Origin: JACVRW01 sp963811055
Lineage (GTDB): Bacteria; Actinomycetota; Thermoleophilia; Solirubrobacterales; Thermoleophilaceae
Direction of reading: 5' to 3'
DNA length: 64,000 nt
NCBI GenBank assembly: GCA_963811055.1
Contig: CAWEPQ010000010.1
Span: 106,789-170,788 of the forward strand
Shown here piece by piece: positions 14,479-21,918 of the stretch. Made by a program: the position numbers and the translations under genes. The notes under the pieces are model-generated. The model ran no database searches. It was not told the DNA's origin and worked only from the letters and a program-made list of their open reading frames with translations. Every line of letters begins with the position of its first letter. Position 1 is the first letter of the stretch.

Positions 14479-15932
14479 GCGACACCACCCGCCGCGGCTT
14501 CATCGGTGCCGGGGCGGCGGCCGCGGCCGCCGCATCGCTCGGCGCACCCGACAGCGCGTTCGGAGCGGATCGCCCGAACGTGATCCTGATCGTGGTGGAC
14601 TCGCTTCGCGCCGACCACGTGTACGGCCCCGGCGCGCGCACGCCGAACATGGACGCGCTCGTGCGCGAGGGCATCCGCTTCACACGCGCCCACCCGGAGG
14701 CCATGCCGACCGTCCCCGCGCGGAACTCGCTGATGAGCGGCCGGCGCTACTTCCCGTTCCGCGGCTGGCATGACTACCGCGGGCTGCTCGACGCCCCCGG
14801 CTGGGAACCGCTCACCGGGGTGAGCGCCTCCCTGCCCGCCACGCTGCGCAGGGCGGGCTACTCGACCGCCTACGTGACCGACAACCCGTTCCTGGGCTTC
14901 TCGGTGCCGTTCCGGCCCCTCCGGCGCAGCGTGCATCGCTTCGTCCGCACCGGCGGGCAGATCGGCGGCAAGCGCGGCGGCGTGTCGGAGCGGGAGGTGG
15001 AGCACTGGCTGCTGCCGTCGCTGGGTCGCTCGGCCAAGGTGCGCAACCGGATGCGGCGCTACCTCGCCAACGGCCAGTACTCGCACAACGAGGCGCACTC
15101 GTTCGCCGCCCGGGTGTTCACGGACGCCACCAGGGTCCTCGATCGCGTGGCCAAGGAGCGGCCCTTCGCGATGGTGGTGGACACCTACGAGCCGCACGAG
15201 CCGTGGACCCCTCCGCGCAAGTACATCAACCTCTACGGCGATCCGGACTACCGCGGGCCGGAGCCGGGCCAGCCGCGCTACGGGCGCATCGCGGACTACT
15301 TCCACGACGCCGACCCCTCGCGCATGCTCGCGCGGATGCACGCGCTCTACGCGGCCGAGGTGACCATGACCGACCGCTGGCTCGGCGTGTTCCTCGACCG
15401 CCTGCACGACCTCGGGCTGGAGCGCGAGACGGCGATCGTGCTCGTATCCGACCACGGGTTCATGTTCGGCGACTACGGCTTCACCGGGAAGATCTCCTCG
15501 GAGCTCCACCCGCCGCTCATGCGCGTTCCGCTCGTGGTGGTGCACCCCGACCGCCGGCGAGCCGGCGCGGAGAGCGACTACCTGGCCCAGACGCACGACG
15601 TGGCGCCCACGCTCCTGTCGCTCGCGGGCGTGAGGGCGCCGCGGGCGATGACGGGCGTGGACCTCTCCCCGCTGTTCTCCGGCAAGCGGCCCAGGAAGCG
15701 CCGGATGGCCTACGGCGGCTACGCCAACGCCATGTACGCGCGCACCGCCAACTGGAAGTTCATCTCGGACAACCTCGGCCGCAACCGCCGGCTCTACGAC
15801 CTCGAGCGCGACCCGCACGAGACGAACAACATCGTCCATCGGGACCCCGGCAGAGCGGCGGCGATGTACGACGCCGTGGTGCGGCGAGTGGGCGGCAGGC
15901 CGCCGTACTACTCGGACTCCCGCGGGGCCTAG
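14475..15932 (+). CDS. Exported sulfatase-fold protein lacking the formylglycine Cys/Ser
   Basis: 485 residues if started at CTG 14475, which overlaps the previous stop as CTGA. No ATG, GTG or TTG lies in frame near it, and this start begins a Tat-like signal (TTRRGFIGAG then an Ala-rich core). The alkaline phosphatase/sulfatase fold is clear: NVILIVVDSLRADH (metal Asp) and LVSDHGFMFGDYG (metal Asp-His). The signature that should read C/S-x-P-x-R is TVPARNSLMSG with Thr at residue 79, so formylglycine cannot form. Related proteins with Thr are phospho-transferases or phosphodiesterases, so a phosphate or phosphonate substrate is more likely than a sulfate ester. It probably acts outside the membrane. 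Confidence 0.82.
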   Translation: MSDTTRRGFIGAGAAAAAAASLGAPDSAFGADRPNVILIVVDSLRADHVYGPGARTPNMDALVREGIRFTRAHPEAMPTVPARNSLMSGRRYFPFRGWHDYRGLLDAPGWEPLTGVSASLPATLRRAGYSTAYVTDNPFLGFSVPFRPLRRSVHRFVRTGGQIGGKRGGVSEREVEHWLLPSLGRSAKVRNRMRRYLANGQYSHNEAHSFAARVFTDATRVLDRVAKERPFAMVVDTYEPHEPWTPPRKYINLYGDPDYRGPEPGQPRYGRIADYFHDADPSRMLARMHALYAAEVTMTDRWLGVFLDRLHDLGLERETAIVLVSDHGFMFGDYGFTGKISSELHPPLMRVPLVVVHPDRRRAGAESDYLAQTHDVAPTLLSLAGVRAPRAMTGVDLSPLFSGKRPRKRRMAYGGYANAMYARTANWKFISDNLGRNRRLYDLERDPHETNNIVHRDPGRAAAMYDAVVRRVGGRPPYYSDSRGA

Positions 15933-15962
15933 CCGCCGCGCGGCTCTAGACTCCCCCGCCGC

Positions 15963-17528
15963 ATGCGCCAGAAGTCGCCGGAGACCTACGAGGAGAAGCT
16001 CGCCCAGCTGGAGGAGCTCCGCCAGCAGGCGATCCACACCAATCCCCAGGCGGAGGAGAAGCAGCACTCCAAGGGCAAGCTCACCGCCCGAGAGCGGATC
16101 GACAAGCTCCTCGACCCCGGTTCGTTCCAGGAGCTCGACACCTTCGTTCGCCACCGCACCGCCGAGTTCGACATGCTCGAGAACCGGCCCTGGGGCGACG
16201 CCGTGGTGACCGGCCACGGCCTGATCGACGGTCGGCCGGTGGCGGTGTTCTCCCAGGACTTCACCGTGTTCGGCGGCTCGCTCGGCGAGGTGATGGGCGA
16301 GAAGATGGTGAAGGTGATGGACCTGGCGGCCCGGATCGGCTGCCCGGTGATCGGGATCAACGACTCGGGCGGCGCGCGGATCCAGGAGGGCGTGGTCTCG
16401 CTCGGCGCCTACGGCGACGTGTTCGTGCGCAACGTGCAGTGCTCCGGCGTGATCCCGCAGATCTCGCTGATCATGGGACCGTGCGCCGGCGGAGCCGTGT
16501 ACTCCCCGGCCATGACGGACTTCATCTTCATGGTCAAGGAGACCTCGCACATGTTCATCACCGGTCCCGACGTGATCCGGACGGTGACCGGCGAGGAGGT
16601 GGAGTTCGAGGAGCTCGGCGGCGCGATGACGCACAACACCAAGTCGGGGGTGGCGCACTTCGCGGCCGACGACGAGGAGAGCTGCCTCGAGGACGCGCGC
16701 TACCTCATGTCGTTCCTCCCCCAGAACAACCTGGAGCTGCCGCCGCGGATGGAGACGGGCGACGACCCCGACCGCGAGGACCCCGAGCTCGACACGATCG
16801 TGCCGGACAACCCGAACAAGCCCTACGACATGCGCAACGTGGTCAACCGCATCGTCGACAACGGCGAGTTCTTCGAGGTGCAGGAGCACTTCGCCAAGAA
16901 CATGATCATCGGGTTCTCACGGCTGAACGGGCGGCCGATCGGCGTGGTGGGCAACCAGCCGGCCCAGCTCGCGGGCGTGCTCGACATCGCCTCGTCGGAG
17001 AAGGCCGCCCGCTTCGTCCGCTTCTGCGACGCGTTCAACATCCCGCTGCTGACGTTCATGGACGTGCCCGGCTTCCTCCCCGGCACCTCGCAGGAGTGGG
17101 GCGGGATCATCCGGCACGGGGCCAAGCTGCTCTACGCCTTCACCGAGGCCACCGTTCCGAAGCTGACCATCATCACTCGCAAGGCCTACGGCGGCGCGTA
17201 TGACGTCATGAACTCGAAGCACATGCTGGCCGACTTCGTGTTCGCCTGGCCCACCGCCGAGGTTGCCGTGATGGGTCCCGAGGGTGCCGTGAACATCATC
17301 CACCGCCGCGACATCTCGTCCTCGCCGACGCCGGAGGAGCGACGCCAGAAGCTGATCGGCGACTACAAGGCGCGCTTCGCCAACCCGTACTCGGCGGCCG
17401 AGCGCGGCTACATCGACGACGTGATCGTGCCGCATGAGACGCGGCCCAAGCTGGTCCGCGCACTGGAGACGCTCCAGACGAAGCGCGTGGACACGCCGAA
17501 GCGCAAGCACGGCAACATCCCGCTGTAG
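15963..17528 (+). CDS. Acyl-CoA carboxylase beta subunit (carboxyltransferase)
   Basis: 521 residues, the normal length of a propionyl/acetyl-CoA carboxylase carboxyltransferase. Crotonase-fold N and C halves are both present: INDSGGARIQEG, GPCAGGAVYSPA, FMDVPGFLPGTSQEWGGIIRHGAKLLYA, ITRKAYGGAYDVMNSK and AWPTAEVAVMGPEGAV. It transfers CO2 from biotin to the acyl-CoA. The alpha (biotin) subunit is encoded far away at 31018 and an epsilon-like peptide at 21327. Propionyl-CoA fits the mutase and SucCD in the window, but chain-length specificity cannot be read with certainty. Confidence 0.92.
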   Translation: MRQKSPETYEEKLAQLEELRQQAIHTNPQAEEKQHSKGKLTARERIDKLLDPGSFQELDTFVRHRTAEFDMLENRPWGDAVVTGHGLIDGRPVAVFSQDFTVFGGSLGEVMGEKMVKVMDLAARIGCPVIGINDSGGARIQEGVVSLGAYGDVFVRNVQCSGVIPQISLIMGPCAGGAVYSPAMTDFIFMVKETSHMFITGPDVIRTVTGEEVEFEELGGAMTHNTKSGVAHFAADDEESCLEDARYLMSFLPQNNLELPPRMETGDDPDREDPELDTIVPDNPNKPYDMRNVVNRIVDNGEFFEVQEHFAKNMIIGFSRLNGRPIGVVGNQPAQLAGVLDIASSEKAARFVRFCDAFNIPLLTFMDVPGFLPGTSQEWGGIIRHGAKLLYAFTEATVPKLTIITRKAYGGAYDVMNSKHMLADFVFAWPTAEVAVMGPEGAVNIIHRRDISSSPTPEERRQKLIGDYKARFANPYSAAERGYIDDVIVPHETRPKLVRALETLQTKRVDTPKRKHGNIPL

Positions 17529-17566
17529 GGGCGGGTCCAGGCGACGAGGTGATCCCGCCGTGCTTG

Positions 17567-17613
17567 GCGAGACCAGACTTAAGCTGAACTATTCAGCACA
17601 ACGTCGGTCTCGC
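17567..17613. other. Nested inverted repeat between convergent genes
   Basis: Outer arms GCGAGACC (17567-17574) and GGTCTCGC (17606-17613) are perfectly complementary. They enclose an inner palindrome GCTGAA-CTA-TTCAGC (17583-17597). It lies between the convergent stops at 17528 and 17703. It may act as a terminator or protein site; the inner part is unusually AT-rich for this genome. Confidence 0.4.
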
Positions 17614-17702
17614 TGAGTTGCATAGCCCGCCCGCATCACCGACTCCCTACCCAGCCGCGGTAAACGCCTGCGGCACCGGGCCGGCGGGGGGCCGCCCGCC
17701 CC

Positions 17703-19025
17703 CTACCCCGCCACCGCGTACAGCCGCCACTCCCCCGGCACGCCCTTCAGCACGTGGGTGCCGCGCTCGCTGAACTCGAGGCCCGAGCCCACCACCAGGT
17801 CCGTGACGGTGCTCGACACGAGCACCTCGCCGGGCTCAGCCTTCGCGCCCACGCGGGCGCCGATGTTCACGGCCATCCCGCCCACGTCGGCGCCCATCAC
17901 CTCCAGCTCTCCGGTGTGGAGGCCCGCACGGATCTCGACGCCCAGGGCGCGCACGTCCTCGCGGATCGCCTGGGCGCAGCGGATGCCGCGCGCCGGGCCG
18001 TCGAAGGTGGCGAGGAAGCCGTCGCCGAGCGTCTTCACCGCGCGGCCGCGGTGGCGCTCGAGCTGACGGCGCACCAGCGCGTCGTGGCTCTCGATCAGGT
18101 CGCGCCAGCGCCGGTCGCCCAGCTCGGCCGCGCGCTCCGTGGACGCGACGATGTCCGTGAACATCACCGTGGCCAGCACGCGGTCGGGCTCATGATCGAG
18201 CCTCGTGCCCGTCAGGAACTCCTCCAGCTCGTCGAGCAGCTCGTCCGGGTTCACCATCGGCAGGTGGTCCCCGCCTTCGAACTCGACGTACTTCGCGCCC
18301 GGGATCGAGTCCGCGAGGTAGCGGCCCCAGGCCACGGGCGCGGCCCGATCGCCCGACCGGTGCATGACGAGGGTGGGCGCGCTGATGCTCGCGAGCACGG
18401 AGCGCGTGTCGATCTGGCGGTACAGGTCCATCAAAGCCACGGCCGACCTCGGGCTCGATGCCGAGCGCAGCAACCGCCCCCAGTACTCGCGGAAGCGCTT
18501 GTCGTTGGCCATGCTCGGAGCGAACATGCCAAGCGCCACCGCGCTCCCCCAGTCCCGCGACATGATCTCGCCGAACGCGGTGAGCATCTCGTCCGGCACG
18601 CCGATGTCGTAGTCCTCGCCCTCGATCATCCGGCAGTAGGTGCCGTAGAGGACGAGCGCGGTCACCCGCTCCGGGAATGTCGCCGCGAACAGCTGGCACA
18701 TCGGCCCGCCCTCGGATATCCCGTAGAGCGCCGCGCGCTCCGAGCCCGCGGCGTCCATCACCGCGCGGAGGTCGTCCATGCTCTCCTCGAGCGTCGGCGG
18801 GCGTCCGAACCGGTCGGACAGGCCCTGGTCGCGCTTGTCGTAGAGGATCAGCCGCGCGAACGAGCCGATGCGGTCCACGATGCGTGCGCTGAGCGGGTCG
18901 TCCCACATCACCTCCTGGTGGGACACGAAGCCCGAGACGAGCACCACGTCGAGCGGGCCGTCGCCGAACACCTGGTAAGCGATGCTCACGTCGCCGTTGC
19001 GGGCATAGCGAATGTCGGCGGCCAC
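17703..19025 (-). CDS. Alpha/beta-hydrolase fused to class III adenylate/guanylate cyclase
   Basis: 440 residues from GTG 19025, two bases after the MFS transporter stop. Residues 1-265 are an alpha/beta hydrolase: strand VVLVSGFVSHQEV, DKRDQGLSD, nucleophile region LYGISEGGPM with Ser in G-x-S-x-G, and His in EGGDHLP. Residues 270-440 are a class III nucleotidyl cyclase: metal motif FTDIVASTERAAELGD, KTLGDGFLATFDGP, RAGLHTGE and VGGMAVNIGARVGAKA. Fusions of this kind are common in actinomycetes. The hydrolase part may sense or process a small molecule and tune cyclic nucleotide output. Co-operonic with a transporter and an ornithine cyclodeaminase-like enzyme. Confidence 0.9.
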   Translation of the reverse strand: MAADIRYARNGDVSIAYQVFGDGPLDVVLVSGFVSHQEVMWDDPLSARIVDRIGSFARLILYDKRDQGLSDRFGRPPTLEESMDDLRAVMDAAGSERAALYGISEGGPMCQLFAATFPERVTALVLYGTYCRMIEGEDYDIGVPDEMLTAFGEIMSRDWGSAVALGMFAPSMANDKRFREYWGRLLRSASSPRSAVALMDLYRQIDTRSVLASISAPTLVMHRSGDRAAPVAWGRYLADSIPGAKYVEFEGGDHLPMVNPDELLDELEEFLTGTRLDHEPDRVLATVMFTDIVASTERAAELGDRRWRDLIESHDALVRRQLERHRGRAVKTLGDGFLATFDGPARGIRCAQAIREDVRALGVEIRAGLHTGELEVMGADVGGMAVNIGARVGAKAEPGEVLVSSTVTDLVVGSGLEFSERGTHVLKGVPGEWRLYAVAG

Positions 19026-19027
19026 GG

Positions 19028-20323
19028 CTAGTCGGCCCCCGCGAGCGCCGGATTGACCCTCTCCCGAGCCGCGTACACCAGCAGGCCGCCCACCAGGAGC
19101 AGGCCGGCGAGCACGGTGAGCGGCATCTCGTATCCGCCCGTGGAGTCCTCCGAGATGCCGGTGAACGCCGGCCCGGCGAAGCCGCCGAGGTTGCCGAGCA
19201 CCGCGATCAGCGCGATCCCGGCAGCGGCGCCGGAGCCGCTCAGAAACGCCGTGGGCAGCGCCCAGAACACAGGGATCGCCCCGAGGAGGCCGGTGGCCGC
19301 CAGCGAGATGCCGACCGTGAGCAGGACCGGCGACTGCGCGTGCGCCGTGAGCACGGTGCCGCACGCTCCGAGGACCGCAAGTCCCGCGATGTAGGGCTTG
19401 CGGCTGGCCGCGCGCTCGGCGCGACGAGCCACCACGAGCATGGCCACCGTGGCGATCCCGAACGGCACCGCGGCGAGCACGCCCACCTCGAAGTCGCTGT
19501 AGCCGGTGCGGTCCTGCACCAGGTCCGGCACGAAGAAGGTGAGGCCGAAGCCGGCGGCCAGGAGGATGAAGTAGATGAGGCCGAGCAGCCAGACCTGGCC
19601 GTTGGCGAGGGCGTCCCCGATCCGGCCCGCGCCCGGCGCCTCCTCCATGAGCGCGCGCTCGCGGGCCAGCTCGCTGATGAGGTAGTCGCGCTCCTCCGGC
19701 TCGAGCCAGTCGGCCTCCTCAGGCCCCTCGTCGAGGAAGCGCAGCGTGTAGAAGCCGAGCGCGATGGCGGGCAGCCCCTCGCACAGGAACAGCCACTGCC
19801 AGCCGTCCATGCCGAGGAAGCCGTCGAGCTCGAGCAGCCCGCCGGAGATCGGCCCGCCCGCCACGTACGCCACCGAGATCGCCGTGAGGAACAGCGCGAG
19901 CGCGCGGGTGCGCTCCTGCTCGGGGAACCACCAGGTGAGGTACAGGATGATGCCCGGGAAGAAGCCCGCCTCGGCCGCGCCGAGCATGAACCGCAGCAGG
20001 TAGAAGCCGCCGGCGCTGGTGATGAACAGCGTGCACGCCGAGAGGACCCCCCACACGATCATGATCGCGGCCAGCCAGCGGCGAGCGCCGAAGCGCGCCA
20101 GCGCCAGGTTGCTGGGCACGCCGAAGATCACGTAGCCCAGCGAGAAGATCCCGGCGCCGAGGCCGAAGATCGTGTCGGTGAACCCCAGGTCGTCCTCCAG
20201 CTGGAGCTGGGCGAAGCTCACGTTCACCCTGTCGAGATAGGCGACCACGTAGATCCCGAACAGGAACGGGATCAGCCGCCGTGTGGCCTTCGCGAGCGCG
20301 CGGCGCCCGACCTCCTCCTCCAT
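19028..20323 (-). CDS. MFS transporter, anion:cation symporter (ACS) type
   Basis: 431 residues from ATG 20323 (MEEEVGRRALAKATRRLIPFLF), 12 predicted helices. Typical MFS elements include YLDRVNVSFAQLQLEDDLGF after helix 1, LGYVIFGVPSNLALARFGARRW, RFMLGAAEAGFFPGIILYLTWWFPEQERTRA in the first half, and a long central loop rich in acidic residues. This pattern is typical of the ACS subfamily that moves organic anions (carboxylates, tartrate, hydroxyphenylacetate). It is the middle gene of a three-gene operon (11-b and 2-b gaps). The substrate may be that of the upstream oxidoreductase-like enzyme. Confidence 0.88.
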   Translation of the reverse strand: MEEEVGRRALAKATRRLIPFLFGIYVVAYLDRVNVSFAQLQLEDDLGFTDTIFGLGAGIFSLGYVIFGVPSNLALARFGARRWLAAIMIVWGVLSACTLFITSAGGFYLLRFMLGAAEAGFFPGIILYLTWWFPEQERTRALALFLTAISVAYVAGGPISGGLLELDGFLGMDGWQWLFLCEGLPAIALGFYTLRFLDEGPEEADWLEPEERDYLISELARERALMEEAPGAGRIGDALANGQVWLLGLIYFILLAAGFGLTFFVPDLVQDRTGYSDFEVGVLAAVPFGIATVAMLVVARRAERAASRKPYIAGLAVLGACGTVLTAHAQSPVLLTVGISLAATGLLGAIPVFWALPTAFLSGSGAAAGIALIAVLGNLGGFAGPAFTGISEDSTGGYEMPLTVLAGLLLVGGLLVYAARERVNPALAGAD

Positions 20324-20334
20324 CGAGGGCGACC

Positions 20335-21282
20335 CTACAGGTTCACTCTCTGAGGGCGAACGCGCCCGTCGCGCTCGGCCTCGAGCAGCGCCAGGCAGAT
20401 CGCGAGGTCCTGGATCGCCAGCCCGGTGCTGTCGAAGAGGGTGGCCGCCTCGGGGCTCGAGCGACCCGGCGCGGCGCCCGTGAGCACGTCTCCCAGCTGC
20501 GTCACCCGGGCGCGGTCCACGAGCCCGGCCGTGACCGCGCCGGTGAGCTCGCCGCCGTGGGAGGCCTGCTCCCACTCGTCGCAGAAGAGCTCGCAGGCGG
20601 CCACCGCCGCGGGCTCGGCCTCCGCCTTGCCCGGGCCGTCGGCACCGAGCATGTTCAGGTGCACACCGGGACGCAGGTGGCTCTCCGTGATCACGGGGTC
20701 GGAGCCCGGCGTCACACAGGTCACCACGTCGCAGGCGAGCGCGTCGTCGAGGTGGCCCACCTCCCACCCGAGCTCGCCCGCCAGGCGGCCGGCCGCATCC
20801 GGGTCGGGGTCGAAGCAGATCCCCGGGCCGTACTCGGCGTCCGCGAGGCAGCGAGCCGCCCATGAGCCGTGGAGGCCGCAGCCGACGATGCCCACGGTGT
20901 TCGCGTCCGGCGGGGCCAGCTCCTGGGCGGCCACGGCGGCTACCGCGCCGGTGCGCAGCGCGGTGACCGCGCGCACGTCCACGAGCGCCAGCAGCTCGCC
21001 GTCCTCGATAGACGACACGCAGATCGCGCCCATCACCACCGGCAGCCCGGCCGCCGGGTTGCCCGGGAACGAGGTGACCCATTTGAGGATCGCGATGCCC
21101 GCCCCCTTTGCCGGCATCGCGCGGAAGTCGCCGCCCGGGGGCGCCTGGATATAGGTCTTCGCGGGCATCTCCCACTGGCCGCTGGCGTGCTCCACGAAGC
21201 CGGCCCGCACGCGCTCTATCGCCTCGCCCGGGGATACCGCGCGGAGCACCATGTCGTAGGGGAACACGCGCAGCTCGGCCAT
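20335..21282 (-). CDS. Ornithine cyclodeaminase / mu-crystallin family protein
   Basis: 315 residues, full length. N-terminal substrate domain with MPAKTYIQAPPGGDFRAMPA and KWVTSFPGNPAAGLPVVMG. The Rossmann motif VGIVGCGLHGSWAARCL binds NAD(P)H. The family includes ornithine cyclodeaminases, ketimine reductases and amino-acid dehydrogenases, so the exact reaction is open. It is the first gene of the operon with an MFS transporter and a hydrolase-cyclase. It is divergent from the carboxylase epsilon-like gene with a 44-b gap that must hold both promoters. Confidence 0.85.
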   Translation of the reverse strand: MAELRVFPYDMVLRAVSPGEAIERVRAGFVEHASGQWEMPAKTYIQAPPGGDFRAMPAKGAGIAILKWVTSFPGNPAAGLPVVMGAICVSSIEDGELLALVDVRAVTALRTGAVAAVAAQELAPPDANTVGIVGCGLHGSWAARCLADAEYGPGICFDPDPDAAGRLAGELGWEVGHLDDALACDVVTCVTPGSDPVITESHLRPGVHLNMLGADGPGKAEAEPAAVAACELFCDEWEQASHGGELTGAVTAGLVDRARVTQLGDVLTGAAPGRSSPEAATLFDSTGLAIQDLAICLALLEAERDGRVRPQRVNL

Positions 21283-21326
21283 CGGCGGACCGTAACGCCT
21301 GCGAGCGGCCGGGTAGCCTGATCCCC

Positions 21327-21569
21327 ATGAGCCGCAACGGACAACGGCATCCGGCGCGCCCGCGCATCGAGGTGAGCCGCGGAGCCGCCACGCCCGAGGA
21401 GGCGGCGGCCATCGCCGCGGCGATCGAGCAGTTCCTGCGCGACACCGCCCCGCCGCCGGTCGCGGCGAGCGGCGTGAGCCCCTGGCTTCGTGCCGGCCTC
21501 TTCGAGGCCACCGGCCGCGGCGCGGCCGACCCGTCGCCGTGGGGCGACGCCGAGCGCTGGGGCGCCTGA
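21327..21569 (+). CDS. Acyl-CoA carboxylase epsilon subunit-like peptide
   Basis: 80 residues from ATG 21327. The core IEVSRGAATPEEAAAIAAAIEQFL followed by a Trp/Arg segment (SPWLRAGLFEATGR) matches the small AccE/PccE epsilon proteins that stabilise actinomycete acyl-CoA carboxylase holoenzymes. These are usually next to a beta subunit; here the nearest beta gene is 3.8 kb away, so the location is unusual. It stands alone, divergent from the ornithine cyclodeaminase-like gene. Confidence 0.7.
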   Translation: MSRNGQRHPARPRIEVSRGAATPEEAAAIAAAIEQFLRDTAPPPVAASGVSPWLRAGLFEATGRGAADPSPWGDAERWGA

Positions 21570-21918
21570 GGCGCCCGGGCTCGCCGAGTGAGAGGCGGAT
21601 TGGTCCCGCATAGCGGGAGGAATCCGCCGGTCACTCCGACTGGGCCGGCGCAGCGCTCGGGCGGGGCGACTGCCCGGCGTTCACTGCGGCTGGGTGCGGA
21701 GGTGGTGTGTTCTTACGTGCCTGTCGTCCTCGTGGCGCTCCCGTCACATCCGGCGCCTGGGCCCGGGAGTCCAGGGCAACAAGAGGCGCGCGAAGGTGAC
21801 GGAGACGCACGCGGCGCCTCACCGCTCCCCCACCCAGCAAGCCGGCCACCCGCCGACCCGGCGCGGCGCCGGCGCGGAACGACGTAGCCCGGCCCGCCGC
21901 CAGCTCCAGGAACCTCAG
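21570..21918. other. 349-b intergenic region with no recognisable gene
   Basis: Short open frames here are Arg/Pro-rich and unlike proteins. The region holds a large symmetric hairpin (21586-21636). It also holds an imperfect direct repeat, TCACTCCGACTGGGCCGG near 21631 and TCACTGCGGCTGGGTGCGG near 21679. No promoter, RNA gene or transposon end was recognised. Confidence 0.5.
21586..21636. other. Three-tier symmetric hairpin
   Basis: Nested arms: GAGTGA/TCACTC (21586-21591 with 21631-21636), GGCGGATT/AATCCGCC (21594-21601 with 21621-21628) and TCCCGC/GCGGGA (21604-21609 with 21613-21618). They are separated by symmetrical 2-nt internal loops and close on ATA. No T-tract follows, so a plain intrinsic terminator is unlikely; it could be an RNA element or a cruciform. 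Confidence 0.5.

Noticed and set aside
13941..16889. 982-codon minus-strand open frame
   Set aside because: It crosses the sulfatase-like and carboxylase genes, which have strong family motifs on the + strand; it is a shadow.
21588..21887. 99-codon frame in the intergenic region
   Set aside because: Pro/Arg-rich with no ribosome site, and it crosses the hairpin.
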